Shown one piece after another: positions 53,694-64,000 of a stretch of 64,000 nt of DNA. The notes beneath the pieces are model-generated. The model did not search any database. It was given only the letters and a program-made list of their open reading frames with translations, and was not told the origin of the DNA. Every line of letters begins with the position of its first letter. The stretch's first letter is position 1. This stretch comes from Conus ventricosus (taxonomy: Eukaryota; Mollusca; Gastropoda; Neogastropoda; Conidae): contig CM031600.1 of assembly GCA_018398815.1 (NCBI GenBank), positions 48,298,524 through 48,362,523 on the forward strand. Reading direction: 5' to 3'. A program made the translations under genes and the position numbers.

Positions 53694-55929
53694 GAAAAGA
53701 GATAGCGAAAGACATGGTAGGCAGAACAATAGGAAAGACAAGAAAAAGGGGTGGGCACAGGTTGGTCAAGAAACACCCCCGCCACGAGAAGGCCGGCCCA
53801 TGGGGGCTGGAGACAGGAAATCAATTTAAATACAACCAGTCATACAACAACACAAACAACAGAATCTCTCCAAAAAAAGTCTGTAAACGTGTCCTATTCT
53901 AAATGACTGGGGTACGCTACAGGGGTACAAAAACAAATCCTGATCCTAAAACAATTTAGAAGGTAAAGGCCGAAAGTTTTCTACGGGGTCACCAGATGTA
54001 CACGGATGCGTTGATGCGTGTGTCTGTTGGTCAGACTCACAGAAATTCGGATGCGTGTACGATTTTTAATTCACACACACCACACAATCGAAACATGGAC
54101 AGCCAGGCAAACAAGTCAACGTTTTCTTTTTGATGCTGCCAAGCCATCAAAACACAAATACACAAAAACGCAGCAACAATATTAATTCAGTAGAATAACG
54201 TACGCCGTACCCTAGGCGTACAATCAATACAGATATATAACATTGTTTTCTTTGGCCATGTCCGGCTCAGCTCGACAGTCCACAGACGTCGCAAGTCTCT
54301 CGTGAAGAATGCTGCAGAAGAAGTCCTCTCCTGGGACTCGTACAGTCAGGAGGAGCAGCTCGTAGAGTCCCCACATAACTGAAGCGACGGCTCTGTCCAC
54401 AACAGGAGTGATGGCTCAAACACAAAATAAGACGTTGGTTCTAATACCACAAAGCGACGGCCCTGGTACAGCAGAGCGACGGCTCTGGTACCACTGGCCC
54501 AACAGGTCGCTGGTTCAAATGCATCAAAAGTGGCGGCTCTGACTCGGCGGCAGCGGCGGCTCTGGCACGTCGGGTTACTGTCGACTCGCACGTCGACCTC
54601 TCCACACCCTCAGCAGGGTGGAGACAGGGGTAGATTCGGCTACGGCCCAGACCCGGGTGCAGTGGCAGGTCGGGTTACTGTCGACTCTCTCGTCGATCCT
54701 CTCCATACCCTCAGCAGGGTGGAGACAGGGGCACCCCTTGGCTACGCCCAGACCCCTAGCAGTGGCAGTCATTTTCCGGTCACTCCAGGACAACGACTTT
54801 ACCTGGGGAACTGATAACTACCTTGATTATCTAGCCTACTTTTATCATGGCTATTATTCATCATGGTTCTTAATCATAATTCATAACCAACAGTTACTTT
54901 ATATTTCAACAGAACTTGGGGAAAAATACCCATAGCGAAATCCACACATTTTCCATACAATATCACAATAAAACATTCTCTTTTCCCAAATCATGTTTTA
55001 CACATTAGGGGGAAAAGGATTTCCACATGGACCCTTTTAACCCGTTCAGTGCCTCCAATAGTAAAACAAAGGTGTTCCCAGGTGCCGGGGAAATCTCATG
55101 ATTTGGGGGTCATAATTAACAAAAAATTCTAGCTCAAACTAAAAAAAGATAGAAAATGAAATCTATATCTTTTTTGAAGGAAATTGAATGAAGATTTTGA
55201 ATCTGGGCTTCTTTTGTTTTAATTTTGAATACAAAAGTATTTAGGCTTTTAGATTTGGATAGATTTTTTTGCACGATCAAAAACATATGTATTTACCACA
55301 TCAAAACAAAAACACAGCACAAAAAGTTGAAAATAAAGTTTGTATTGTACACTACACCGTAAATAAAAGTAAAACAGTTTGGAAGTTATCAAGACGCTCA
55401 CACTCGATGCAGACTGACCAGTCCACGACCACGCCCCCCCCCCCCCCCCCTCCCAACACAACCCCCCTTTCTCAACTTCAACCCTCTCTTTCACCCCTCA
55501 TCTTCCCATACCTTTCCCTCTGCACCGTGTCACGCCGCGAGCAGGCCACGATCCCCTCTCGCACTGATTTTCACATCACTGGACACCAGCACGCGGTGCA
55601 GAGTACACACTTGGCTGGCTCGTTCGACTGGCGCTCTCAACACATCACTTTGGCTCGGACCTCTCCTAGACAGGAGTACACTTTGGCCCGGGTGTACTAA
55701 TCGGCTCCCCTTCTTGGGGCTGGGTCAAGACAGACAGTTCCCCTGCTGGCCAAGTAAACCCCTGCAGTGCTCAGCTCTCTGTTCCCGGGAGTTGAGCATG
55801 ATCAGGGGGGATAGGGTTGGTGCTTCTGTTTGTCGTATGTCTCTCCCGAAGCCTGGAAGGGGTCAAGACATTGGTTTCTTGGCCCTGGCCCCTTAGTTGG
55901 ACTCCAAGCTGGGTGGGTAAGGGAGGGAT
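53694..55929. other. Non-coding stretch with a 100-bp minisatellite
   Basis: Two tandem units of about 100 bases (54563-54662 and 54663-54766) share GTCGGGTTACTGTCGACTC and CCCTCAGCAGGGTGGAGACA. Upstream, GCGACGGCTCTG words recur at 54383-54560. A C run lies at 55433-55450. The last part, 55500-55929, is GC-richer and directly precedes LINE copy C, so it may be its 5' untranslated region and internal promoter. Confidence 0.5.
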
Positions 55930-55948
55930 GAAACACAATAAACAAAAT

Positions 55949-57254
55949 ATGGCTTTTTCAAAAAACTAACCCCCCAAAAGGAAGAGGAAGGCAGTATCCC
56001 CTATTTCAGGGGAATTTGAAACAGACAGTGATTCTGACAGTGAGGTAGACAGAGGACAGGTTTCTGGGCTTCCTGGCTCGTGGTGGAAGGGACAGAGCAG
56101 GAAAGACCCCTTTCAGCTCTGAGCCCTTTGCTATACAAAAGGGCTTTCATGGTATAGCAGGTGAACCTAGGTCCATAAAAAGGTTGAGGAATGGTTCGTT
56201 TCTTATTCAATGTCGATCACAGAAACAATCTGAACAGCTGTTGAAAGCAACGAAACTAGTGGATAGGGAGATCAGGGTGACTCCCCATAAACAGTTGAAT
56301 TCGTCAAAGGTGTGATTCGCTGTCGAGAGTTAGCAGGTGTCTCGGAAGCAGAGATCAAAACAGAACTGGCGTCCCAGGGTGTGACGGAGGTGCGCAGGGT
56401 GTCGGTAAAGAAAGGTTCAGAGAGAGTGGCCACCAACACCCTCTTTCTGACCTTCTGCAACCCTGTGTTGCCTCGGTCATCAAAGTCGTTACCTGAATGT
56501 TCGTGTTCAGCTATATGTGCCGTCCCCGTTGAGGTGTTTCAGATGCCAGAGGTTTGGCCATGTCAGAGACCGCTGTTCTGGGCAGGAGGTGTGCGGTGGT
56601 TGCTGCAAGGCGACCCACGATGGGCCGTGCAAGGATCCGGCACATTGTGCTAACTGCGGTGGCGACCATCCCTCCTCTTTCAGAAACTGTCCTCTTTGGA
56701 TTCAAGAATCCACAATACAGCGCATTAAAACGGAAAAGAAGATCTCCTTTTTTGAAGCCCGCAAGCAGGTTGTGGGCAGTCAGACTCCAACAGCTTCATA
56801 TGCTTCGGCCGTAAAGACAGTTCCCGCAGTTCACACTCGGTCAGTCTGCTGCCAGACTGACGACTTCACTTTTTCCAAGACATTGCAAGGTAGAATAGTC
56901 AACTCTGGTGGAAGCAGGTCCACCACCTTCCAACCCAAAGTGACTGCCCCTGGTGCAGGCAAAAAATCCGCCACCCCTCAGACTGCCCAGCAGTCTACAA
57001 CATCTGCTGCTGGGCAGATGAAAAAACCAGCAATCCCGCCTCGAACCCCTCTGTCCAGTGCCCGTGCGGGCAAGGGAGTTCCACCCAGTGTGGAGATGGT
57101 GGAGATGAAGAAGAAACCTCCACCGTCTCCCAAATCCAGACCCTCTTCACCTGTTGGCAAGTCTGCCAGCAGGTCAGTAGACCAACACAGTCCAGTTAAA
57201 CTAAATAATAAATTCTCTCCATTGGACGCAGACGTTGAGGAGGAGATGACCTGA
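55949..57254 (+). pseudogene. LINE copy C ORF1, zinc-knuckle protein
   Basis: A start at 55949 (MAFSK) meets a stop within seven codons. The shifted frame continues with an acidic EFETDSDSDSEVD tract, then after further breaks GVIRCRELAGVSEAEIKTEL (56308-56367), and the long open piece 56517-57254. That piece has CFRCQRFGHVRDRC, CGGCCKATHDGPC and CANCGGDHPSSFRNC, three C2HC knuckles, then a KTEKKISFFEARKQV helix and a proline/serine-rich basic tail ending before 57254. It binds LINE RNA. The spacing to ORF2 is 26 bases. Confidence 0.8.
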
Positions 57255-57280
57255 TCTCTCTCCTTTTCGCCCTCTGCACC

Positions 57281-60200
57281 ATGGATAATACAATATTCCA
57301 TTGGAATATCCGTGGTCTAAATTCCAACTTCGAGGAGCTGCAGCTTCTGTGTCAGTCTCTAAAACCTTCCGTCGTGGCTCTTCAAGAAACTCGAATTCAA
57401 AGCCAGAAGACCTTTACTCTTTCTGGCTTTAATATTCTTTCGAAACCTGCACAACCATCCACGTTGGGACTGTCGGGCGGTGTTGCCCTTCTCCTGCACA
57501 AAACTTTGTTGTATAGTCCTGTTGCTCTGTCCACCTCCCTTCAGGCTGTAGCTGCGAGAGTCACTCTCCACAAGACTGTGACAATCTGTTCCCTTTATCT
57601 CCCACCTTCTGTCCCGGTTTGTCGTCAGGACCTTGTCAGTCTGATAGAAGAACTTCCTCGACCTTTTTTGCTGTTGGGTGACTTTAACGGTCACAATCCT
57701 CTTTGGGGTAGTGCCAGTACGTCATCCAGAGGTCTGCTAATTGAGGATGTCCTTTCAGATTTGGATTTGTGTTGTCTGAACGACGGATCTGCAACTTATC
57801 TCCACTCTTCCACAGGTTCACTTTCGTGTTTAGATTTGTCGGTTTGTGACCCCTCGCTGGTCCTGGACTATGAGTGGTCTGTCCATGACGATCTGCACGG
57901 AAGTGACCATTTCCCTGTCCTTCTACAACCTGTGATAACTAAACACGTCTCTGTCTCTCAACATTTAAATTATAAGAAAGCAAACTGGGATCTATTTGCA
58001 GCGACTGTTTCTAAGGAATTCCAGGACACTGATTTTCTTAAGAGTCCGGACCCAGCAGAATCACTGACTAACACTGTGATCAAGTGTGCTAAAGCTTGTA
58101 TTCCAGTGTCTTCCGATAAACTTCAAATGCCCAAAACACCCTGGTTTGATTCAGACTGCCAACAAATTTCCAAAGTCCGAAAACGGGCTCAGCGTCAGGT
58201 GTACCAACGACCTTCGGGTCCCAACGCTCGAGCCCATCAGAAACTCCGTGCCAAATCGAGACACACTTTTAAAATCAGTAAACGTCGGTCCCTGGAGAAG
58301 TTTCTGCTCCAGGCTGACATCGAAAACTTCTAAGAAGAAAGTGTGGAACATCATTAAGAAAATCAAAGGGAAGAACACCTGTCCCACTGTGAACCATCTC
58401 CAGTTTTCGGATTCTTTAATAACAAGAAGAAAGCAGTTGCTAATCTGCTGGCTTCAACCATTGAAAAGAATTCCTCTTCTTCTAACAAATCAGCCACTTT
58501 TGTCAAAAACAAAGCCCTTAAAGAAAAAATCACCCTGCAACTTTTCGTCAGACAACATGGAAGACTACAATCTTCCTTTCACGTTAAACGAGCTGAAATC
58601 TGCCTTACTCTCTTGTAGTGATTCCTCTCCAGGTCTAATGAAATCCATTATCAACTGTTGAAACATCTTCCGCAAGAAGGTCTGAAGATACTGTTCAGGT
58701 CTACAACCATGTGTGGACTACAGGTTTCTTTCCGCCCTCTTGGCGAAAAGCCCTCATTATTCCCATCCCCAAACCTGGAAAAGATCTTTCTAATCCATCA
58801 AACTACCGTCCCATAGCTTTGACCAGCTGTGTCTGTAAATTGATGGAGAAAATGGTCAATGCTAGGCTCATGTGGAAACTGGAAACCGATGGCCTTTTGG
58901 CGAAAGAACAGTGTGGTTTCCGCAAACATCGGACTACTGTTGACCATTTGATTCGTCTGGAATCTACACTTCGGAACGCCTTTCTGAACAAACAGCATGC
59001 AGTGGCAATTTTCTTTGACTTGGAGAAGGCCTAACGATACCACCTGGAAGTCGGGGATACTTCATGATCTCCACGATCTGGGTTTTCGAGGTCATCTTCC
59101 GCTTTTTATTCAAAATTTTTTGGCAGAACGACAGTTTCAGGTCCGGGTTGGCACCACTCTCTCTGATGTCCACGAGCAGGAGTTGGGTGTTCCACAGGGG
59201 AGCATACTGTCTCCTGCCCTCTTTAGCATCAAGATTAATAACATTGTTCAATCAGTTCAGCAGGGTTCAGACTGCTCCATTGTTTGTGGATGATTTCGCT
59301 GTCTACGCAACTGGAAGCCTGTACCCAAGTGTCCAGCGCAGGCTCCAGCTTTGCGTGGATAAAATCCATCGATGGGCAGATGAAAACGGTTTCACCTTTT
59401 CCCAACAAAGACGCAGTGTATTCACTTCCATAATTTCCGTCAGTTTTTTCCAGATCCTGAACTTCAAGTAGGGAAATCTCCTATTCCAGCTGTTAAAGAG
59501 GCCAAATTTCTGGAGTCATTTTTGACCAGAAACTTAACTTTCTCAGCCACATCAAAAACCTCAAAACTGCTTGCCAGAAAGCACTGAATATTCTGCGGGT
59601 CGTAGCGCACACCGACTGGGGCGCTGATAAGAAAACATTGCTGCACCTCTACAGAGCCCTGGTCCGTTCCAAACTGGACTACGGTTGTGCTGTGTACGGC
59701 TCCGCAAGATCGTCTTACCTCAAACTCTTGGACCCTATCCACCATCAAGGGCTTCGTCTCTGTCTTGGAGCGTTCCGCACCACCCCTGTGTACAGCCTGT
59801 ACGCAGAGGCGGGTGAACCTTCATTGTCCAACCGCAGGCTGAAACTGTCGTTGAATTTTTATATCCGACTGTTCTCAGAACCGCAGAATCCTGCCTATGA
59901 CTGTGTCTTTGACCCTCCGTTCCAAAGTAAGTTTGAAAACAACCCGAAATGTATTCCGCCGTTTGGTATGCGGCCTCACGTGCGGAATGCAGGTCTAGAC
60001 CTAGGAGTTGTGTCCGATTTTTCCAAGTTTCCGGATCAACCTCCGTGGACCTTTTTCACACCAGAGATTTGTTTCGACCTCGCAGCTTTTCGCAAAGAGT
60101 CTACCAGCTCTCTGGCATACAAGGCATTGTATGCTGAGCTCTGTTCCAAATTCCCATCCTGTCAAAAAGTTTTCACCGACGGTTCCAAGTCTGAAGATGG

Positions 60201-60990
60201 AGTGGCCTGTGCAGCCTACTGCCCTGGGGCTCCTTCTCAGATACTGTTGGAACATATACATTCCGATGCTTCTGTCTATTCTGCTGAACTTACTGCTCTG
60301 GTACTGGCTTTGAAGATAATCTCCTATTCTTCGAAGAGGGACTTTCTGGTTCTGTCGGATTCGCTGTCAGCTTTGGAGGCCATAGCTGGCCGCAACCTTC
60401 AGCATCCAGAACTTTTACTTTTTTTTAAAACTTTTTAGCAAGTTGAAGGTGGACGGTTACAACATTTCTCTTGCTTGGGTTCATGTTGGCATCGGCGGGA
60501 ACGAAATGGTTGATCGTTTAGCCAAGAACGCCACAAGAGAGAAACTGTCCAACACTTATATCCCCTGCTCAGATGTGAAACCCAAATTTAACGATTATGT
60601 GAGAGACCTCTGGCAGGAGGATTGGAACACACAGACGAATAACAAACTCTTTCAGATCTGTCCAAACCTTAAGGAGTTCCTCCCATCTACGTCGGGAGGT
60701 CGTAAAGAGGAAACGGTTCTGTGCGGCTGCACACCGGCCATTCGTATTTTACCCATTCTTACCTTTTAAAGAATGAAGAAGCTCCGTGGTGCATTCCATG
60801 TCATGCGCCACTCACAGTGAACATGTTCTTTAGAGTGTTGGGACTTGCACGATGTGAGACACAAACATTTTACAGCGGAATCCATGAAGATCCTGCCTGA
60901 CGTGATCCTTGAGTTTTTGAGAGAGATTAACATTTTTCAATCTGATTTAAGATTTTACGGCGGAAAGATTTTTAACAAAGTTTCTGGTGC
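57281..60990 (+). pseudogene. LINE copy C ORF2: endonuclease, reverse transcriptase, RNase H
   Basis: The endonuclease (57281-57960) has WNIRGLNS, LQETRI, LLLGDFNGHNPLWGS and GSDHFP, so all catalytic positions are present. A frame change occurs near 58330. The reverse transcriptase (about 58700-59470) has NYRPIALTSCVCKLMEKMVN, GVPQGSILSPALF and FVDDFAVY with the Asp pair (59281-59304). Stops or shifts lie near 59030, 59290 and 59470. RNase H (about 60165-60530) shows FTDGS, SAELTAL, LSDSLSAL and NEMVDRLAKNA, the D-E-D-D set, with one shift at a T run near 60436. A C-terminal Cys/His part follows (60710-60840). About 1230 codons in all. The catalytic residues are retained but the frame is broken in at least six places. 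Confidence 0.85.
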
Positions 60991-61159
60991 GTTTGTAGAC
61001 GAGGTCATTTAACGAGATGTGTGAAAGTTGGTTTTTTTTTTTTTGGTTTTTTTTTAATGACTGGTGAGTTGATTTTAACGTGGGTGACAGCCCTGATGTG
61101 GCCCTTTGCGGTCGGCTGGGCTATAAGCAACATTATCTTATCTTATCCTAAGCAAAACG

Positions 61160-61905
61160 AGCGTGTGTTCTTAACGCACCCAATTGACAATAGGCGCGGG
61201 AGTTGTAGTATTGCTCTTAAAAAATTGCTTTAAAGTTATGTGGCTAACATATCTGAAGGGGCTCAAAATAACTGGATTAATGTTAATGACGAGGGGGGCA
61301 ATAAAGTAAGTCATATAACAATACCCGATGGTTTACTACAACTTTTGTTCTTTAAGAGAAGTATTTAGCGGATTTGGGCGAATTTAGCATCAAGTTAAAA
61401 ATTAATGAGGCAAATCTTATATTACTATAAATTTTCCAGAACTTAAAGAAAAAAGGGAGTATGTTTTTCCTAGAAGCCTTTCTCGAATTTTGGGCTTTTA
61501 TAATAGTGGCGAAACATATAGCTTCCGCACACACGGCCTTGTAAAAATGGGGCATTTATGAGTATTTAGGTAATAGACCAGCCGATTTTCTAGTAAACCC
61601 AATTTTTTATGTCAATTTACAACAGTTAAAAACAGCTACTAATTTGTTTAATGGCTATCCCTCTACAGTTCTACGAGCACTGCCATCAATTAAGGCGGGG
61701 TTTTGCGATTATCAGTTATATAGCTTTGATGGAAACAGCCAATTTAAAGAATTAGTTGAGGGTCTATAAGTTCATTAGATGTAAAAATAGTTAACCAAAA
61801 TGGAGAGCCAGTTGTTTGTTCTGACTTGTGGATAGTGTTAGAAGTAGAAGATAATTTTAGAAAAGTAGTAAGGACTCAGTCCCGCGGGCGTTAATATCCA
61901 ATTAA
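61160..61905 (+). pseudogene. Diverged relative of virion-type protein A
   Basis: It begins with VFLTHPIDNRRGSCSIALKK near 61168, matching the place of FVTITTQDRPSFLEHAVKT in protein A. It continues through ITIPDG (61318), KLKINEANL (61394-61420; compare KLNNANLKT), RILGFYNSGETYSF, FNGYPSTVLRALPS (61647-61688; the key shared motif), GFCDYQLYSFDG, and a closing LWIVLEVE strand near 61826. Stops at several points show decay. It is far more diverged from protein A than the copies of the 1-3507 block are from each other, so it belongs to another lineage of the same element type. LINE copy C ends just before it. Confidence 0.65.
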
Positions 61906-64000
61906 GCCCTTAATTTTTTATGCGCCTGGAGAGAATGTAAAAATGTTTGTTCACGATCACCCTATCTTATCTAGCACGTAAGCCCCGTTTTAATGTGCTG
62001 ATTGCGTCAATTTTAGAGGTTTTTGTGTGTTAATTTTGTTTGTAAAACAGGTGTTAATTTTGGCCAAAACTGACATGAGAAGGACGTGATTTGTATGTGA
62101 AAAGGGGGGTTTTCGTGCAAAATAAGATGGGTGGTCTTGAACAACATATTTACATTCTCTGCTTGTTATGCTGTGTATCATTCTGTTGATTTAGCCATTC
62201 CACATCAACATCAAGTTTGTGTTTTTAACGAGATCGGCTGACACAGACAGACCTATGCAATTTGAGTTATAATCATGAAGACATAGTTCAGCAAAAAAGG
62301 TATTGAATTAAACTTACTATACACCTGTTGTCAGCAACTTTGCAGTGTCATGTACACAGCCATTGTGAACATTTTATGAGTACTTCATTAATTTTTCATG
62401 AACATGCTGTCTTCCAAGGCTGTAAAAAAGTAATGACAATATGCAAACTAATTGAATTAATTTGTTGAAATAAACATTGTAAATAGATCCTTTGACTCTC
62501 CACAGATTCTGATAGTGTTATGAACATGTTGCTTTAAAGAAAATCATTTGGGGATATCTTAGAAAGGCAGTTTGTTTTCAGAGGTATAATTCCTGCTTTA
62601 TGCATGTTTTCAGTTAAATCTTCAGCTTACATTATGCAAAACTTATGACTGTCTTGTCATGCTTGTTTATGATTTTATCTATTCTAATTACAATCCATGT
62701 CACTGAAGTTAAGAGGAGATGTTGCTGATAAAAAGATGTTTTCCATGAAGTATTTTTGTAATTTCAGATGGACAAATCAAGGTTGTGAATAGAGATAATG
62801 GAAACCACTGAGGTACATTTGAACCAGCACAAGCTTATAATGGATAATGTTTAAGCAAAAAAAAAAAAAAAAAAAATTAACCTATACCGCTGGTTTTAAA
62901 ATGAAGACAAAGATACCATGATTAGAAAATGATGAGAAAAATAATTACAGAGCTGAGGCAAATCTGGTTCTGTGCAGATAAAAGACTGCAGAGCCATGTT
63001 CGTTGACCTGTGTACTTTAAAAATACAAACAGCACTCAGAAGTGGTGTTGAGTGATTCCTGAAAAAGGAAAAAAAAAAACCATTGAGTTTGTGTTGATCA
63101 GGTTCTCTACTAAAAGAGACCAAGATCCTATTCAAGACAATGTTGGCAGCAATACCAAGTCACCTGCTGAAGTTCAAAGAGAACACTTAGTTTATCACCG
63201 GACATTTAACTTTTCAACATTCAGCGGTAGCTGTTGGTTTTGTTTTTCTGTCAAAGCCCCCATCATAAAAAATTACCCAAACTGGGTATGTGGAAAATAG
63301 CCGTAAAAAATAATATTAAGACAGTCGCCAAATAAAATTAGACGAAGAGGCCTGGGGCGAGATGTGTGTGTGAGGTTGTTGGGGGGGGGGGGGGTGGGGG
63401 GTTAAGGGGGGGAATGAGGGCGAGGAGGCCGCTTGGCCACCGTTCAGGGGCAAGGGTGAATTAGTGACGGTTTGGCAAAAAGCGTTCAGAATAGATTTTG
63501 AATTAGTTTTTTATTTCTAAATTTCATTAAAACATAAAAAGAGGTGATTCAAATTTATTTTTTTTCCGAAATGTTTCCAAAAATACTTAGTTTTAGGTGG
63601 ACCATGACTGCCATGTGTGGGTTAAGCAGAACAGTGACTGAAATTCGTCATCTTCCACACCTCATATCTCAGTACGTTATCACCTTGAGTGTGCAATATT
63701 TGAAATCATAAAGAACCCCTTTTCGAGTCAATCTTGTGTTTTCGTCATGTCATTTAATTGAGTATATTAAGCGAATTACAACTTTGAAAGTTGGTTGAGA
63801 AATCTAGGCTGAACGTCAGTTGCAGAACCTGCATGCCGCGCGGTCTTGCGCTCTACATAGGGTATCTCTGAAAAATTTGTTACGGGTGTTGTATGTTCCA
63901 TAGCACCTAAAAATAGCTTAGCTATTCATGTAGGGAAAAAGCCAGGGCTACAAGACAGTATAAATTTCAAATTAGTCCATTTTTGTTTTTTGAGAAGTAT
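61906..64000. other. Right-hand stretch, no gene seen
   Basis: Mostly AT-rich, good-quality sequence with an A run (about 62856-62876), a G-rich part with runs at 63379-63392, and short open frames without recognisable motifs. It may be intergenic or intronic host DNA. Confidence 0.5.

Larger units (their letters stand above)
55930..61149 (+). mobile_element. I-superfamily LINE with RNase H, copy C (most complete)
   Basis: This is the fullest non-LTR element in the window: ORF1 (55949-57254), ORF2 (57281 to about 60990) with endonuclease, reverse transcriptase and RNase H, and a 3' end whose tail is (ATCTT)n-like (ATTATCTTATCTTATCC at about 61133-61149). A short tandem tail instead of poly(A) is a habit of I-type elements. 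Several single-base frameshifts break it. Directly after it, diverged Polinton-type sequence begins at about 61160. Confidence 0.85.

Noticed and set aside
62896..63300. Frames of about 80 codons near the right end
   Set aside because: They have no motif, no splice context, and composition typical of non-coding AT-rich DNA.
1..64000. CRISPR arrays, operons or bacterial signals
   Set aside because: No regularly spaced repeats with unique spacers were seen, and splice signals, LINEs and microsatellites mark an animal genome.

Overview
The window looks like a TE-rich piece of an invertebrate animal genome, most likely a mollusc or another lophotrochozoan. The basis is the abundance of CR1-like and I-like non-LTR retrotransposons, Polinton/adintovirus-like genes, long CA/GT and G-run tracts, and one spliced animal exon of the MPV17 family. 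The species call is inference. The only host gene part I can support is that exon (16835-17008, minus strand). Nearly everything else recognisable is a broken mobile element. Two runs of N (34965-35964, exactly 1000; 53594-53693, exactly 100) are scaffold gaps.

Layout. 1-3507: right-hand part of a Polinton/adintovirus-like element (two virion-type proteins, packaging ATPase, then a long branched hairpin). 4190-4500: endonuclease fragment of a LINE. 5650-9470: a CR1-like LINE inside a stretch of poor base quality (about 5150-14050). 15300-15930: tail of a LINE. 16835-17008: MPV17-like exon. 17121-17431: fold-back repeat. 19701-23210: an inverted second copy of the 1-3507 block. 23450-31567: an internally deleted LTR retrotransposon with about 2 kb LTRs. 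Most of 20180-31150 is again poor-quality sequence. 31620-34964: structural-gene cassette of a Polinton/adintovirus-like element, with two minus-strand genes divergent from a plus-strand major-capsid-type gene. 36530-36879: ATPase tail and hairpin. 37060-38260: LINE endonuclease. 39850-40620 and 42793-43807: two different family-B DNA polymerase relics. 43940-43985: perfect palindrome. 43986-45475: CR1/Rex1-like LINE. 46110-49860 (minus), 52510-53330 (plus) and 55930-61149 (plus): three copies of an I-superfamily LINE with RNase H. 51683-52370: a very long TG array. 61160-61905: diverged relative of the virion-type protein at 1189-1883.

How the parts fit. Combining the relics gives a gene order for the Polinton-like family: coiled-coil/TM protein and 128-aa protein on one strand, capsid-type gene and a hydrophobic protein on the other, then virion-type proteins A and B, the packaging ATPase, and a hairpin that appears to mark the element end. 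Family-B polymerase relics lie separately. The hairpin occurs at the same place after the ATPase in three copies. Its stems differ in sequence but still pair, which is the most unusual signal here. No intact autonomous element is present.
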